A stretch of DNA of 40,526 bases, from contig CAKUEM010000012.1 of assembly GCA_934646115.1 (NCBI GenBank), forward strand, positions 1 through 40,526, read 5' to 3'. A program made the position numbers and the translations under genes. Below, piece by piece: positions 14,238-23,605 of this stretch; position 1 is the stretch's first letter; every line of letters starts with the position of its first letter. The DNA comes from an uncultured Oscillospiraceae bacterium. GTDB lineage: Bacteria; Bacillota; Clostridia; Oscillospirales; JAAYXM01. A model generated the notes under the pieces. It saw only the letters and a program-made list of their open reading frames with translations. It was not told the origin of the DNA and ran no database searches.

Positions 14238-16664
14238 ATGGAGGATAAAAATACGAACTTTTATGAACAGATGCCGGTGCTTCCGCTGCGCGGACTGACG
14301 TTGTTTCCCGGCATGACGATCCACTTTGACGTGGGCAGAGAGCGTTCATCCAACGCGCTCAAAGCGGCGATGCTGCGCGATCAGCGGATTTTCCTTGTGA
14401 CGAAGCGCGAGGTGACCAATGATGACCCGGCGGGCGAGGATCTCTATGAGATCGGCGTGATCGCGCATATTGAGCAAATTTTGAAATTCCCGGGTGGGGA
14501 GAATATGCGTGTTCTCGTTCGCGGCGAGGCGCGGGCGCGTATCCACGCATTTCTGCAGCGTGAGCCGTTTTTTGATGCGGAGCTTGCGCGCGTGGTCGAG
14601 CCGCCTGTTCGCGCAAGCGCGCTGCGCTGCGAGGCGCTGATTCGCTCTACGCATGATCTGTTTCAGGAATACGCGGAGCTTGCGCCGCGCATGACGCAGG
14701 AGGTTGCGCTCGGCGTCCTCGCGGCGACAGAGCCGGGCGAGCTTGCCGACTATATCACGCAGAATTTGCCGACGCCCTATCAGAATAAGCAGACGATTTT
14801 AGAAGAGCTGCATCCGTATCGCCGCCTGATCATGACGAACAAGCTGCTCAGCCGCGAGCTTGAGATCTATCGGTTGGAAAGCCAGATCGCCGGGCAGGTG
14901 CGCGAGCAGATCGATAAAAATCAGCGCGATTACTTCCTGCGTGAGCAGCTGCGCGCCATTCAAAATGAGTTGGGCGAGGGAGATGAAATATTCTTAGAGC
15001 AGCAGGAGTATCAGGAAAAAATTAAAAAGCTCGGGCTGCCGGACGAGGCGAACGAGAAATTGCTGCGCGAGGTGGCGCGTCTTTCGAAAATGCAGCCGAC
15101 CTCGCCGGAAAGCACGGTCATCCGCAATTATTTAGACGCGTGCTTAGAGCTGCCGTGGAATACGCGCACGCGCGACAAGACGGGGCTTACCGCTGCGCGG
15201 CGCGTGCTCGACCGCGATCATTATGGGATGGAGCGCGTGAAGGAGCGCATTTTGGAATTCATTGCGGCGCGCCAGCTCGCTCCGGATATCAAGGGGCAGA
15301 TCCTCTGCTTTGTCGGCCCGCCGGGCGTCGGTAAAACGTCGATCGGCAAGTCGATCGCTGTCGCACTTGGGCGCAAATTTGCGCGCCTGTCGCTGGGCGG
15401 CGTGCGCGACGAGGCGGATATTCGCGGCCACCGCAAGACCTATATCGGCGCAATGCCCGGGCGTATTATGAACGCAATGAAGCTTGCGGGCAGCAAAAAC
15501 GCCCTGCTGCTTCTGGATGAGATCGATAAAATGGGCTCTGATTTCCGCGGCGATCCGACCGCGGCGCTGCTGGAAGTTCTGGATTCTGAGCAGAATTCCG
15601 CGTTTCGCGATCATTATATCGAGCTGCCGTTTGATTTGTCCGAGGTGCTGTTTATCACCACGGCAAACACGACGGCGACGATCCCTGCGCCGCTTCTTGA
15701 CCGCATGGAGGTCATTGAGCTTTCCAGCTACACCACGGAGGAAAAGTTCCATATTGCGAAAAAGCACCTGCTGCCGCGCCAAATGAAGCGTCACGGTTTA
15801 ACGCATGCGACGTTTCGGATGGACGACGCCGCGGTCTATCACACGATCGAGGGCTACACGCGCGAGGCTGGCGTGCGCACGCTGGAGCGTGAGCTCGGAA
15901 CGATCTGCCGCCGCGCGGCGAAGATGCTGGTTGCGAAAGAGTGCGACCGGGTGCGCGTGGGCGCATCGAATTTGCATCAATTCCTTGGCGTGCGCCGTTT
16001 TCAGGAGGAGCATGCGTTCAACTGCGCCAATGAGCCGGGCGTGGTCAATGGGCTTGCATGGACCGCGGTGGGCGGCGAGATCCTCGAGGCCGAGGTCAAC
16101 GTGGTGGATGGCAGCGGGAAAATTGAGATCACGGGAAATGTCGGCACGGTGATGAACGAATCCGCCAAGGCGGCGCTGACCTATGTGCGCAGCAGAACGG
16201 ATGCGTTTGGGATCGACCATCATTTTTATAAAAAATCGGATATTCATATTCATTTTCCCGAGGGCGCGATCCCGAAAGACGGACCAAGCGCCGGCGTTAC
16301 GATCGCCACAGCGCTGGTCAGCGCGCTCACCGGAATCCCGGCGTATTCCGGCGTGGCAATGACGGGCGAGGTATCGATCCGCGGGCGCGTTCTGCCGATC
16401 GGCGGCTTGAAGGAAAAAAGCATGGCTGCCTACCGCGCGGGGATGAAAAAGGTAATTATTCCGCAGGAGAACGTGAAGGATCTGGAAGAGATCGACGCGG
16501 TCGTGCGCGAAAAAATTGAATTCATCCCGGCCGCGCATGTCGACACGGTAATCGCGCACGCGATGGACGTGTCGCGTTTGCCAAAACGCTTTTCCGCGTC
16601 GGCGGAAGCGCTGCAAATCCCTGCTGAAGAGAAGCAGCGCACACCGACCGCGCTTCGGCAATAA
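14238..16664 (+). CDS. lon: ATP-dependent protease La (Lon)
   Basis: Lon degrades misfolded and some regulatory proteins in the cytosol. The protein has 808 residues. It has an N-terminal substrate domain (MPVLPLRGLTLFPGM), a coiled-coil linker near 230-290, an AAA+ module with Walker A GPPGVGKTS (K366) and LLLDEIDKMGSD, and a C-terminal protease domain. The catalytic dyad is S684 in PKDGPSAG and K727 in GGLKEKSMAAYR, 43 residues apart as in E. coli Lon. I chose the ATG at 14238 with AAAGGATG ten bases upstream; an in-frame GTG at 14229 is too close to that site. It lies 37 bases after clpX. Confidence 0.97.
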   Translation: MEDKNTNFYEQMPVLPLRGLTLFPGMTIHFDVGRERSSNALKAAMLRDQRIFLVTKREVTNDDPAGEDLYEIGVIAHIEQILKFPGGENMRVLVRGEARARIHAFLQREPFFDAELARVVEPPVRASALRCEALIRSTHDLFQEYAELAPRMTQEVALGVLAATEPGELADYITQNLPTPYQNKQTILEELHPYRRLIMTNKLLSRELEIYRLESQIAGQVREQIDKNQRDYFLREQLRAIQNELGEGDEIFLEQQEYQEKIKKLGLPDEANEKLLREVARLSKMQPTSPESTVIRNYLDACLELPWNTRTRDKTGLTAARRVLDRDHYGMERVKERILEFIAARQLAPDIKGQILCFVGPPGVGKTSIGKSIAVALGRKFARLSLGGVRDEADIRGHRKTYIGAMPGRIMNAMKLAGSKNALLLLDEIDKMGSDFRGDPTAALLEVLDSEQNSAFRDHYIELPFDLSEVLFITTANTTATIPAPLLDRMEVIELSSYTTEEKFHIAKKHLLPRQMKRHGLTHATFRMDDAAVYHTIEGYTREAGVRTLERELGTICRRAAKMLVAKECDRVRVGASNLHQFLGVRRFQEEHAFNCANEPGVVNGLAWTAVGGEILEAEVNVVDGSGKIEITGNVGTVMNESAKAALTYVRSRTDAFGIDHHFYKKSDIHIHFPEGAIPKDGPSAGVTIATALVSALTGIPAYSGVAMTGEVSIRGRVLPIGGLKEKSMAAYRAGMKKVIIPQENVKDLEEIDAVVREKIEFIPAAHVDTVIAHAMDVSRLPKRFSASAEALQIPAEEKQRTPTALRQ

Positions 16665-16684
16665 ACAGAAAAGGAGCTGCCGCT

Positions 16685-17275
16685 GTGGGCTTAAATCTCA
16701 ACCGCGCGGAATTTATCCGTTCCGCCGTCAAACCCTCTGATTTTCCGCAGGATGCGTTGCCGCAGATCGTGTTTGCCGGGAAGTCGAACGTGGGCAAATC
16801 TTCGGTGATCAATCGGCTGCTTTTGCGCAAAAATTTTGCGCGCGTGGGCGCAGCACCCGGAAAAACCACGCATATCAACTTTTTTCAGATCGACCGCGCG
16901 ATTTATTTTGTCGATCTTCCCGGCTATGGCTATGCCAAGGTCTCTAAAGAGGAGCGCGCGCGCTGGGGACGGCTGATCGAGGATTTTTTCGCGGCGGACA
17001 AGCCGATCGCGCTGGGTATTTTTATCGTTGATATTCGGCATAAGCCAACGGAAAATGACGAGATCATGGCGGAATGCTTTAAAAATCTTGAAATTCCGTT
17101 TCTTGTTCTCGCCAATAAAGCGGACAAGCTGAAAAAAAGCCAGTTAGAACCGGCAACACAGTTGATTTGCGACACGCTGGATATCTCGCGCGAGATCGTG
17201 GTTCCGTTTTCCGCCGAAAAGGGCGACGGACGCGATGCGGTGTGGGAGCAGATTTACGCGCGGTTGTCATTGTAA
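16685..17275 (+). CDS. engB: Ribosome biogenesis GTP-binding protein YsxC/EngB
   Basis: EngB (YsxC, YihA) is a small essential GTPase that helps assemble the 50S subunit. Over 196 residues the G motifs are G1 GKSNVGKSS (32-40), G3 DLPGYGYAKV, and G4 NKADKLKK. FIRSAVKPSDFP and FAGKSNVGKSSVINRL are diagnostic. The start codon is GTG at 16685 with AAAAGGAG nine bases upstream. It follows lon by 20 bases, the conserved lon-ysxC order of Firmicutes. lysA begins 23 bases downstream, so read-through is likely. Confidence 0.96.
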   Translation: MGLNLNRAEFIRSAVKPSDFPQDALPQIVFAGKSNVGKSSVINRLLLRKNFARVGAAPGKTTHINFFQIDRAIYFVDLPGYGYAKVSKEERARWGRLIEDFFAADKPIALGIFIVDIRHKPTENDEIMAECFKNLEIPFLVLANKADKLKKSQLEPATQLICDTLDISREIVVPFSAEKGDGRDAVWEQIYARLSL

Positions 17276-17298
17276 TACATATAGAGGAGGAGCAAGAT

Positions 17299-18603
17299 AT
17301 GATTTCACCATGCTTATCGGTGAATAGCCAGGGTCATCTCGCGATTGGAGGCATGGACGTGCCGGCGCTTGCGCGCGAGTATGGTACGCCGTTGTTTTTG
17401 ATGGATGAAGACAATATTCGCGCGACCTGCCGCGAGTATCGCCGCGCCATGCAGGCGCACTATGGCGAGAATTTTATCGTTGCATACGCGAGTAAGGCGT
17501 TTTGCACGAAGTACATGTATCGCATTCTCAAGGAAGAGGAAATGGGCGCGGATCTCGTGTCCGGCGGCGAGCTGTACACCGCGCACAGTGCGGGTTTCCC
17601 GCTCGACCGTGCGTTTTTCCACGGCAATAATAAAACCGCAGAGGAGATCGAAATGGGGCTTTCTTACGGGATTCGCCGTTTCGTGGTAGACAATGCGGAG
17701 GAGCTTGCGCTGATCAATCAGATGGCGGTGCAGCGCGGCATGGTGGCTGATATTTCGTTCCGCATCAAGCCGGGCATCGACGCGCACACGCATGATTTTA
17801 TCAAAACCGGAAAGATCGATTCGAAGTTTGGCGTTGCGCTGGAAAACGGAGAGGCGATCGAGATTCTGGCGCAGGCGGCGAAGCTGCCGGGCGTGCGCGT
17901 GGCGGGTCTGCATTGCCATATCGGCTCGCAGATTTTTGAGCATGACCCGTTTGAGCATGCGGCGGAGGTCATGATGGACTTCTTAAATACCGTGCGCGAG
18001 AAGCTGGGCATTACGATCGGCGAATTGAACCTGGGCGGCGGCTTTGGCATTCAATATACCGCGAAGGACGATCCGGAGCCGATCGACACGACGGTGCGCC
18101 GCTTTACCGACGTGGTGAAGCGCAAGGCGGAGGAGCATGATTTTCCGCTTCCGTTTCTCGTGATCGAACCGGGGCGCTCGATGGTTGCGCCGAGCGGTAT
18201 TACGGTATATACGGTCGGTTCGGTCAAAGAAATTAAAAACATCCGCACCTACGTTTCGATCGACGGCGGCATGACCGATAACCCGCGCTATGCACTCTAC
18301 GAGTCGGAATACACGGCGGTTGCGCCGGAAAAGATGAACGAGCCGCAGACCGAGTGCGTCACGATCGCCGGGCGCTGCTGCGAAAGCGGCGATCTGATCG
18401 GCAAGGATATGCCGCTGCAAAAGGTGAAGGCGGGCGACCTGGTCGCGATCCTTGCGACCGGCGCGTATAATTATTCCATGGCGTCGAACTACAATCGCGT
18501 GCCGCGTCCGCCGGTCGTGATGGTCTCCGGCGGGAAGTCGAAGCTCGTGATCCGCCGCGAAAGCTATGAGGATCTCATCGCAAACGATATTTGCGACGAT
18601 TAA
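17299..18603 (+). CDS. lysA: Diaminopimelate decarboxylase
   Basis: LysA decarboxylates meso-diaminopimelate to lysine, the last lysine step, with PLP. Over 434 residues the PLP lysine is K66 in VAYASKAFCTKY. Other family blocks are the HCHIGSQI barrel segment, the glycine-rich phosphate site LGGGFGIQY, EPGRSMVAPSG, and AGRCCESGDLIGKD with the active-site cysteine of the partner subunit. I chose the ATG at 17299 because GGAGGAGC lies just upstream. Codons upstream stay open but are the end of engB. It is probably the last gene of the tig-to-lysA string, since a promoter and a terminator follow at once. Confidence 0.96.
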   Translation: MISPCLSVNSQGHLAIGGMDVPALAREYGTPLFLMDEDNIRATCREYRRAMQAHYGENFIVAYASKAFCTKYMYRILKEEEMGADLVSGGELYTAHSAGFPLDRAFFHGNNKTAEEIEMGLSYGIRRFVVDNAEELALINQMAVQRGMVADISFRIKPGIDAHTHDFIKTGKIDSKFGVALENGEAIEILAQAAKLPGVRVAGLHCHIGSQIFEHDPFEHAAEVMMDFLNTVREKLGITIGELNLGGGFGIQYTAKDDPEPIDTTVRRFTDVVKRKAEEHDFPLPFLVIEPGRSMVAPSGITVYTVGSVKEIKNIRTYVSIDGGMTDNPRYALYESEYTAVAPEKMNEPQTECVTIAGRCCESGDLIGKDMPLQKVKAGDLVAILATGAYNYSMASNYNRVPRPPVVMVSGGKSKLVIRRESYEDLIANDICDD

Positions 18604-18605
18604 GC

Positions 18606-18634
18606 TTGACAAATTTCGCGCGATAGACTATAAT
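18606..18634 (+). promoter_or_regulatory. Consensus sigma-A promoter ahead of the leu operon
   Basis: TTGACA (18606-18611) and TATAAT (18629-18634) are perfect hexamers with the ideal 17-base spacer. They begin two bases after the lysA stop. Transcription should start near 18641. Confidence 0.9.
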
Positions 18635-18662
18635 GCAAATAGAATATAGCGAAGTGTAAAGG

Positions 18663-18699
18663 AAGCCTTCGCCTCTAAAGCAGAGGCGAAGGCTTTTTT
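18663..18699 (+). terminator. Leader terminator (attenuator candidate) upstream of leuA
   Basis: AAGCCTTCGCCTC and GAGGCGAAGGCTT form a perfect stem with a 7-base loop, running into a T run (18694-18699). It lies only about 22 bases after the predicted start of transcription and 40 bases before leuA. The leader copy GCGAAG (18649-18654) can pair with CTTCGC (18667-18672) of the 5' arm and would then prevent the terminator. It also serves to end lysA transcripts. Confidence 0.88.
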
Positions 18700-18739
18700 C
18701 ATAAAAAGCGCACGCGCGCGATTCAGAGGGGGCTGTGAC

Positions 18740-20248
18740 ATGAAAACGATCAAAATATTTGATACTACGCTGCGAGATGGGGAGCAATCGCCGGGCTGCA
18801 GCATGGATCTTTATGAAAAGCTTGAGGTTGCGCGACAGTTGGAGAAGCTGCGCGTGGATATCATCGAGGCGGGCTTTGCGTTTGCCTCGCCCGGCGATTT
18901 TCAGGCGGTTTCGCAGATCGCTAAGGAGATCAAAAACTGCACGATTTGCAGCCTTGCGCGGGCGAAGCGCGCGGATATCGACACGGCGTGGTGCGCCATC
19001 GAGCATGCCGCCGCGCCGCGCATCCACACATTCCTCGCCACCAGCCCGATCCATATGCGCTATAAGCTGCGTATGCAGCCGCACGAGGTGCTTGAGACCG
19101 TGAAGGAGCAGGTCGCCTATGCGCGCAAATATTGCCCGGATGTTGAGTTCTCTGCGGAGGATGCGGGGCGCAGCGAGCTGCCGTTCCTGGCGGAGGTGTT
19201 CAGCGCGGCGATCCGCGCGGGCGCTACTACGATCAATGTGCCGGACACGGTGGGCTATCTGACCCCGCAGGAGATCGTGTCGCGCCTGAATTATCTTTAC
19301 GAGCATGTGGATGGGATCGAGCGCGTGACCGTTTCGGTGCATAATCACAACGATCTTGGACTTGCGACTGCGACCACGCTTGCGGCAATCACCGCGGGGG
19401 CGACGCAGGTGGAATGCGCAGTAAACGGCTTGGGCGAGCGCGCGGGCAACGCCTCATTAGAGGAGGTCGTGATGGCGCTGAAAACGCGGCGCAGCGTGTT
19501 TGATGCAGACTGCAACGTGGAAACGCGCCAGATCTACCGCACAAGCCGCCTGGTTTCTACTATTACCGGTATCGCCACGCCGCCGAATAAGGCGATCGTC
19601 GGGCAGAATGCCTTTGCGCATGAGGCGGGCATTCACCAGCACGGCATGATGGCAGCGCCGGAAACTTATGAGATCATGAAGCCGGAGAGTATCGGCGTGC
19701 CGCAGAAGCAGATGATGCTCGGCAAGCATTCGGGGCGGCATGCGTTTGAAGGGCGGCTGCGCGATCTGGGCTATCACATCGAGGGCGAGGAGCTGGAGCA
19801 GGCGTTTGAGCGCTTTAAAGAGCTTGCCGATCAGAAAAAAGTGGTGCATGACCGCGATCTTGAGATGATCGTCGGGCAGCATATGGAGCAAAATATCGGG
19901 CGGTTTCGCCTGTATAGTTTTATTATCAACAGCGGAAATCACATGCATGCGACCGCGGCGGTGCGCCTGCGGGTGGATGAGCAAGAGGTCGAGCGCGTGG
20001 CGCTTGGCTCCGGTCCGATCGATGCGGGCTTCAAGGCGATCAATGAGATCGTCGGGCAGGAATTTGAGCTGTCGGATTATTCGCTGCATTCCGTGACCGA
20101 GGGCGAGGACGCGCTGGGCGAGGCGGTCGTGAAGCTTTTGTATCAGGGTGAGATGTATACCGGCCGCGGCATCTCGACCGACGTGATCGAGGCGAGCTTA
20201 AAGGCCTATATCAACGGCGTGAATAAGGCGCTCGCGGAAGAAGAATAG
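18740..20248 (+). CDS. leuA: 2-isopropylmalate synthase
   Basis: LeuA condenses acetyl-CoA with 2-ketoisovalerate, the first leucine-specific step. The 502-residue protein opens MKTIKIFDTTLRDGEQSPGCSM (the DRE-TIM metallolyase signature, split here as DTTLRDGEQSPG). It also has HNHNDLGLATATTL with metal histidines and NGLGERAGNASLEEVVMALKTR. After about residue 390 comes the LeuA dimer/regulatory domain (GSGPIDAGFKAINEIVG), the site of leucine feedback inhibition in the family. The ATG at 18740 has AGAGGGGG upstream. It is the first gene of leuA-cimA-leuC-leuD-serpin-leuB and lies just after the candidate attenuator. Confidence 0.96.
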   Translation: MKTIKIFDTTLRDGEQSPGCSMDLYEKLEVARQLEKLRVDIIEAGFAFASPGDFQAVSQIAKEIKNCTICSLARAKRADIDTAWCAIEHAAAPRIHTFLATSPIHMRYKLRMQPHEVLETVKEQVAYARKYCPDVEFSAEDAGRSELPFLAEVFSAAIRAGATTINVPDTVGYLTPQEIVSRLNYLYEHVDGIERVTVSVHNHNDLGLATATTLAAITAGATQVECAVNGLGERAGNASLEEVVMALKTRRSVFDADCNVETRQIYRTSRLVSTITGIATPPNKAIVGQNAFAHEAGIHQHGMMAAPETYEIMKPESIGVPQKQMMLGKHSGRHAFEGRLRDLGYHIEGEELEQAFERFKELADQKKVVHDRDLEMIVGQHMEQNIGRFRLYSFIINSGNHMHATAAVRLRVDEQEVERVALGSGPIDAGFKAINEIVGQEFELSDYSLHSVTEGEDALGEAVVKLLYQGEMYTGRGISTDVIEASLKAYINGVNKALAEEE

Positions 20249-20259
20249 GAGGTGCGCTC

Positions 20260-21825
20260 ATGTCTGTCAGTGTGTTAGACACCACTCTGCGCGATGGGGC
20301 GCAGGCGGAGGGGATCGCCTTCTCGCTTGAGGATAAGCGCGCGATCATCCGCGCATTGGATGCGCTTGGTATTACATATATTGAAGCGGGGCAGCCCGCG
20401 TCGAATCCCAAAGACGCCGCGCTGTTTCAGGCTCTGCCGCCGATGTCGAATGCCGTGATCTGCGCGTTTGGCTCAACGCGGCATAAAAATACCTGTACTG
20501 AGGAGGACGTCGGACTGCGCGCGCTGTGCGAAAGCGGTGCGCAGACCGCGGTGATTTTCGGGAAAAGCGATACGCTTCAGGTGCGGAATATTTTAAAATG
20601 CACGCGAGAAGAAAACCTTGCAATGATCTCGGAAAGCGTGGCGTTTTTGAAAGCGCACGGGCTGCGCGTGATTTTTGACGCAGAGCATTTTTTCGACGGG
20701 TGGCGGCGCGATGAGGATTACGCCATGCAGACGCTTTCTGCGGCGCAGGCGGCGGGCGCGGATATTCTCACGCTGTGCGACACACGCGGCGGAACGATGC
20801 CGGACGATGCGTTTCGCATCACGCAAACGGTGTGCGAGCGATTTCCGGGGCAGGTGGGCGTGCATTTTCATAACGACTGCGGCGTGGCGGCGGCAAACAC
20901 AGACCTTGCTGTGCTTGCGGGCGCAACGCATGTGCAGGGAACGTTTTTGGGCTTTGGCGAGCGCTGCGGAAACGCAAGCCTTGCGACCGTGATCCCGAAT
21001 TTGCAGCTCAAGCGCGGGTACGCGTGCATTCCGGAAGAGCAAATGGGGAATTTATATGAAACTGCGCATCGCATCGCGGATATTGCGAATTTAAGCATTC
21101 CGCGCGGTATGCCGTATGTCGGGCGCAGCGCGTTTGCGCATAAGGCGGGCACGCATGCGGATGCGGTACTCAAGCAGGCGACGTCGTATGAGCATATCGC
21201 GCCGGAGCTTGTAGGAAATCATCGAAAGGTGCTGCTTTCCGAGATCTCCGGGCAGAGCGCGCTGCTTCCGAAAATCAACCGCGTGGCGCATGTAGAGCGC
21301 AATTCCGCCGCGGCGCGCGCGATTGCAAAAAAACTGAAGGAGCTGGAGCTGCGCGGCTATCAATTTGAAGCGGCAGAGGCGAGCTTTGAACTGCTCGTGC
21401 GCAAGCAGCTTGGCATGTATCAATCGTTTTTCGAACTGGTCGGCTTTAAAACGATCGGCGAACAGGCGGCGAAAAACAATCAGAGCGCGTCTGCGATCGT
21501 TCATGTTATGGTAGACGGGAAGAGCGAGATGACCGCTGCGGCGGGCGATGGTCCGGTTCACGCGATCGACGGCGCGCTGCGCAAGGCGCTTGAGGTATTT
21601 TACCCCAGCTTGCGCGCGGTGCACCTGATCGACTATAAAGTTCGCGTGCTCGACCATGCGCAGGCAACGGCGGCGCGCGTGCGCGTTTTGATCACTTCGT
21701 CAGACGGTGCGCATGTGTGGAGCACGGTCGGCGTATCCACGGATATCATTGAGGCAAGCCTTTCTGCGCTGATCGATTCGATCGAATATAAGCTGATTTT
21801 AGATCAGGAGGCGAAACAGAAATGA
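20260..21825 (+). CDS. cimA: (R)-citramalate synthase, CimA-type
   Basis: The 521 residues belong to the LeuA-like DRE-TIM family but to the citramalate branch: SVLDTTLRDGAQAEGIAFSLEDK, IEAGQPASNPKDAALF and GGTMPDDA differ from LeuA and match CimA-type enzymes. These make citramalate from pyruvate and acetyl-CoA, an entry to 2-ketobutyrate and isoleucine without threonine deaminase. Metal residues lie in HFHNDCGVAAANT. A C-terminal regulatory domain (GDGPVHAIDGALRKAL) is present. It starts 11 bases after leuA with AGGAGG upstream and overlaps leuC by four bases. Being next to leuCD and leuB, which perform the next steps for both pathways, supports the call. Activity on other keto acids is not excluded. 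Confidence 0.9.
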   Translation: MSVSVLDTTLRDGAQAEGIAFSLEDKRAIIRALDALGITYIEAGQPASNPKDAALFQALPPMSNAVICAFGSTRHKNTCTEEDVGLRALCESGAQTAVIFGKSDTLQVRNILKCTREENLAMISESVAFLKAHGLRVIFDAEHFFDGWRRDEDYAMQTLSAAQAAGADILTLCDTRGGTMPDDAFRITQTVCERFPGQVGVHFHNDCGVAAANTDLAVLAGATHVQGTFLGFGERCGNASLATVIPNLQLKRGYACIPEEQMGNLYETAHRIADIANLSIPRGMPYVGRSAFAHKAGTHADAVLKQATSYEHIAPELVGNHRKVLLSEISGQSALLPKINRVAHVERNSAAARAIAKKLKELELRGYQFEAAEASFELLVRKQLGMYQSFFELVGFKTIGEQAAKNNQSASAIVHVMVDGKSEMTAAAGDGPVHAIDGALRKALEVFYPSLRAVHLIDYKVRVLDHAQATAARVRVLITSSDGAHVWSTVGVSTDIIEASLSALIDSIEYKLILDQEAKQK

Positions 21826-23078
21826 TGACGATGACGCAAAAGATCCTTGCGCGTCACGCAGGCAAGGAAACGGTGCATCCGGGCGAGCTGATCGAGGCGC
21901 GCATTGACCTTGCGTTGGGCAACGATGTGACCGCGCCGCCCGCGATCGAAGAATTTTGTAAGTATGGCTTTCGGCAGGTGTTTGACGCAGAAAAAATTGC
22001 TCTGGTGCTCGACCATTTCACGCCGAATAAAGATATTGCGTCGGCAAAGCTTTCCGCCTGCGTGCGCAATTTCGCGCGCGAGCAGGGCATCACGCATTTT
22101 TACGATGTCGGGCGCGCGGGGATCGAGCATGCCCTGCTGCCGGAGCAAGGGCTTTGCGCGCCGGGTGAGCTGATCATCGGCGCGGATTCGCATACCTGCA
22201 CCTACGGCGCGCTCGGCGCGTTTTCTACCGGCGTGGGCAGCACGGATCTTGCCGCGGCTATGGCAAAGGGCGTGTGCTGGTTCCGCGTGCCGGAGGCGAT
22301 TGAGATCACGCTTCGCGGCGAGCTTTCGCGCTGGGTAAGCGGCAAAGATGTTGCGCTGTATATAATCGGGCAGCTTGGCGTAGACGGCGCACGCTATGCC
22401 TCGCTGGAATTTGCGGGTGATGGAGTTTCGGCGCTTTCTATGGCGGATCGGTTCTGCATCGCCAATATGGCGATCGAGGCGGGCGCAAAAAATGCGATAT
22501 TCCCGGTCGATGAGAAAACGCAAGCCTATCTTGCACCGCGCGTTTCGCGCGCGTTTCATGCGGTGTGCGCAGACCGTGATGCGCAGTATGCCGCGCGATA
22601 TTCGTTTGATCTTTCTGAAATTCCGCTCACGGTCGCCGCGCCGCATCTGCCGGAAAACGCGAAGCCGGTCGCGGCGCTGCGCGGACTTGCGATCGATCAG
22701 GTAGTGATCGGCTCCTGCACGAATGGACGGATCGAGGATATGCGCGCCGCGGCGGAGATTTTGCGCGGGCGGCACGCGGCGGATAGTGTGCGCCTGATCG
22801 TGATCCCCGCCACGCAGGAGGTCGTGCGGCAGATGCTTGCCGAGGGGATTTTTGAAGTGTTTTTGCAGGCGGGCGCGGCGGTCAGCACGCCGACCTGCGG
22901 GCCGTGCCTGGGCGGGCATATGGGCATTCTCGCGCCGGGCGAGCGCGCGGTTGCAACCACGAACCGCAATTTTGTCGGGCGCATGGGCGATCCGACAAGC
23001 GAGGTGTATCTCGCAAGCCCCGCAGTGGCGGCGGCGTGTGCGGTCTGCGGGCGGATCGCAAGTCCGGAAGAGCTGTAA
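21822..23078 (+). CDS. leuC: 3-isopropylmalate dehydratase large subunit
   Basis: LeuC with LeuD isomerises 2- to 3-isopropylmalate, and the same type of enzyme serves citramalate. The 418-residue protein is the homoaconitase-like short form. The 4Fe-4S ligands are visible as C299 in GSCTNGR and C359 and C362 in TPTCGPCLGG. GADSHTCTYGALGAFSTGVGSTD, here read as GADSHTCTYG and GVGSTD, is the family substrate-binding block. The ATG at 21822 overlaps the cimA stop, with AGGAGG about ten bases upstream; a second in-frame ATG follows immediately. leuD begins 14 bases after the stop. Confidence 0.96.
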   Translation: MMTMTQKILARHAGKETVHPGELIEARIDLALGNDVTAPPAIEEFCKYGFRQVFDAEKIALVLDHFTPNKDIASAKLSACVRNFAREQGITHFYDVGRAGIEHALLPEQGLCAPGELIIGADSHTCTYGALGAFSTGVGSTDLAAAMAKGVCWFRVPEAIEITLRGELSRWVSGKDVALYIIGQLGVDGARYASLEFAGDGVSALSMADRFCIANMAIEAGAKNAIFPVDEKTQAYLAPRVSRAFHAVCADRDAQYAARYSFDLSEIPLTVAAPHLPENAKPVAALRGLAIDQVVIGSCTNGRIEDMRAAAEILRGRHAADSVRLIVIPATQEVVRQMLAEGIFEVFLQAGAAVSTPTCGPCLGGHMGILAPGERAVATTNRNFVGRMGDPTSEVYLASPAVAAACAVCGRIASPEEL

Positions 23079-23092
23079 AGGAGGTTGACTTT

Positions 23093-23575
23093 ATGGATGC
23101 AAAAGGAGCAGCTTTTGTATACGGCGACCATGTGGATACCGATGTGATCATCCCGGCGCGCTATTTGAATCATACCGAGCCGGAATTTCTGGCGGCGCAC
23201 TGCATGGAGGATATCGACCCCGCATTTGCCGGCGCTGTGCGGCGCGGCGACATCATTGTGGCGGGCGAGAATTTCGGCTGCGGCTCATCGCGCGAGCATG
23301 CGCCGATCGCGATCGCTGCGTGCGGCGTGGCGTGCGTGATCGCAAAGAGCTTTGCGCGGATCTTTTATCGAAATGCGATCAATATCGGTCTGCCGATTCT
23401 AGAATGCCCGGATATTTCGGCAAGTCGCGGCGATGTGCTCTCTGTTGATTTCGAGCGCGGAATCGTTCAAAATATAACGACCGGGGCGCATTATTCCGTT
23501 GCGCCGTTTCCGGAATTTATTCGCAATATGATCGCCGCCGGCGGGCGAATGCAATACCTGATGTCGAAAAAATAA
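23093..23575 (+). CDS. leuD: 3-isopropylmalate dehydratase small subunit
   Basis: LeuD is the swivel-domain partner of LeuC. Over 160 residues it has GDHVDTDVIIPARYL near the start and the key NFGCGSSREHAPIAI substrate loop, then IAKSFARIFYRNAINIGLPILE, all standard. The start is the ATG at 23093 with AAAGGAGG upstream. The next gene in the same direction, 30 bases on, is not leuB but a secreted serpin. Confidence 0.96.
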   Translation: MDAKGAAFVYGDHVDTDVIIPARYLNHTEPEFLAAHCMEDIDPAFAGAVRRGDIIVAGENFGCGSSREHAPIAIAACGVACVIAKSFARIFYRNAINIGLPILECPDISASRGDVLSVDFERGIVQNITTGAHYSVAPFPEFIRNMIAAGGRMQYLMSKK

Positions 23576-23605
23576 TATGTGTGGTAAAAAATAGGAGGCG
23601 GTATT

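Noticed and set aside
18633..18659. An eight-codon leader peptide (MQIEYSEV) before the leuA terminator
   Set aside because: Its ATG lies inside the -10 box, upstream of the expected start of transcription, and it has no leucine codons.
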